This document shows positions 62,664 through 64,000 of a DNA stretch of 64,000 nt, piece by piece. Every line of letters begins with the position of its first letter. The first letter of the stretch is position 1. The notes under the pieces were generated by a model. That model was not told where the DNA came from and made no database searches. It saw nothing but the letters and a program-made list of their open reading frames with translations. The position numbers were made by a program, and so were the translations under genes. The DNA is from Chaetoderma sp. LZ-2023a (Eukaryota; Mollusca; Caudofoveata; Chaetodermatida; Chaetodermatidae): NCBI GenBank assembly GCA_034401795.1, contig CM067366.1, positions 82,924,116 through 82,988,115 of the forward strand, read 5' to 3'.

Positions 62664-62753
62664 GGCTAAATATTTTGAAAACAATTTGAATGAAAGTTGT
62701 TGCGGCTGAGCCACCAACAACCTTCAGTCAAATTTCTTTTAAAATATTCAGCA
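62664..62753. repeat. Palindrome family G, copy 2
   Basis: GGCTAAATATTTTGAAAACA and its inverse around GCGGCTGAGCCACC. A half copy follows at about 63170-63230. Confidence 0.8.
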
Positions 62754-62759
62754 CATAAG

Positions 62760-63168
62760 GGATTTTGCTCATTGCATAGTTAATCATTCCACACATCATG
62801 GTCTGTGTTCATTTTTTCCATCCATTCTATCAGAGTTCTTTTAAGCGTAGTAGTTATTATTAGAGGCTTAGGTTACATTAATCTATATTAGTGCATCTGT
62901 TTAGATGTAGTGATGTGTTGACAGCTATCTGAGAATGTTGGCTTATCAATGTCACCACCATCTGCAAGATGTATAACATTTTATCATATACCTAAGCCAC
63001 TATGTGCCCATTTCTGTCACTCTTCTACATTCAGATTCTCTTCTACAGTAGTTAAACCAGTACACATGTTCCTGCCATAAATCTAGTTGCCATGGGTAGG
63101 CCAAGCGGAGTTCTAAACAACTTCTCTTTTAGATAATAAAGAAATATTAGTTACCTCTCCAGGATGTA
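62760..63168. other. No gene recognised
   Basis: AT-rich sequence without a defined feature. Confidence 0.5.
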
Positions 63169-63439
63169 GAAATTGTTGGCTAGGCCGCCAACAACTTTCA
63201 GTCGAATTGTTTTCAAAATATTGAACAAGTCAAGAGTTTTTGAAAATTGAAATTATTGGCTGCACTTGCTTGCAGCAGTGAGACAGTTAAGAAACCACCT
63301 GTTGTTAGCACTGATATCATCTATTTTCGCTTAAACATTGTTCAAAATCACTAATGCAAAAAAACAGTCCAGAGATTGTTGTCAGTATCTCGAAAACAAA
63401 ACCATTTGACTGAAAGTCATTGGAAGTGACACCAATGGA

Positions 63440-63513
63440 TGTAAAACTTATGTAAGATTAGTTGAAATGCCAATGTTACAGTTGAGTGATACAGGCCCAT
63501 TGGGCCTCTTGTT
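63440..63513 (+). repeat. Helentron-like family 3' end only (R5)
   Basis: GTTGAGTGATACAGGCCCAT and TGGGCCTCTTGTT match the 3' terminal hairpin of copies R1-R4. The body is missing or unrecognisable. Confidence 0.7.
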
Positions 63514-63580
63514 CTCTATGCGATAAAATTAAATAAAAATGGATGATTTAATCGTCAAATTTGTTCAAGAAAGTTTAAAT

Positions 63581-63780
63581 ATCTGCCTATTGAATGTCCA
63601 TTTACAGGCCAAGAGAATACAATTTTTGAAAATGTATCACTGGAAAGACTGGCTCGGCTATCGAGCCAGTCATTTGAGTGGTAAATTAAAAAAAATTGTA
63701 TTATCTTGACCTGTAAATGGACATTCCACAAGACCATAACAGAGACGGTTTTGGCCGACATGACCATTAAAGGGTTAAGG
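63581..63780. repeat. Palindrome family T, copy 3
   Basis: The core AAGACTGGCTCGGCTATCGA and GCCAGTCATT (63646-63675). The outer arms GAATGTCCATTTACAGGCCA and TGACCTGTAAATGGACATTC are nearly perfect. The right flank ends CATTAAAGGGTTAAGG. Confidence 0.85.
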
Positions 63781-64000
63781 TCATAATGACTGAACTATTT
63801 AAAATCCTTTAGTGGTAAAAAATTGTGATCACTCCAAAGGCCAGTTTTGGGCAGCTTGACCATTAAAGTGGTAAAAGTATGAAGAAGGGAAAATGTCATC
63901 AAAGCTTATAAAAATATGTGAAAATTTACATTTTTATTGAGATTCTTAAACCTGGAGCAAGAATTGTTGCAGAATTTGGTGTCCTGGTTGCAGTGATACT

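Overview
This is a gene-poor, transposon-dense eukaryotic window, almost certainly from a marine invertebrate. A lophotrochozoan, most likely a mollusc, fits best. The hints are repeats that begin AGCTCACCTGG and end GGGCCTCTTGTT, frequent TACATGTA motifs, DIRS and CR1-like retroelements, and GT-AG introns of several kilobases. No bacterial gene organisation is present. The species call is inference from repeat style.

One host gene can be reconstructed. Six coding exons on the + strand (38563-55780) join in frame to exactly 726 nt and encode a 241-residue CRAL-TRIO (Sec14-like) lipid-binding protein. One exon is only 27 nt. Its introns hold a 6.7-kb DIRS retrotransposon, a tRNA-derived SINE, palindromic MITEs and Helentron-like repeats.

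Three DIRS-like tyrosine-recombinase retrotransposons are present. Element 1 (- strand, 1 to about 4.7 kb) runs off the left edge. Element 2 (- strand, 5671-9330) lacks everything after the early RT and is flanked by a perfect 20-bp direct repeat. Element 3 (+ strand, 41883-48611) is full length, with inverted terminal repeats and an internal complementary region that predicts its circle junction to the base. All three coding sets are broken. Three breaks in elements 2 and 3 fall at poly-G runs.

The 9.8-37.7 kb part is a graveyard of non-LTR (CR1/Jockey-like and one I/Ingi-like) fragments, including an ORF1 with a PHD-type zinc finger. Between and inside them lie hAT-type elements with 8-bp target duplications. 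One of these has a minisatellite interior, and its empty site is preserved in a sister repeat of the same window. A TTAA-flanked piggyBac-like MITE is also present.

From 35.3 kb to the right end there are five same-orientation copies of a putative non-autonomous Helentron-like family. It is built of roughly 600-bp higher-order units studded with GCCATCTTGGAT-type (YY1-like) motifs. At least three families of long palindromes accompany it. The stretch from 55.8 to 64 kb has no recognisable gene.
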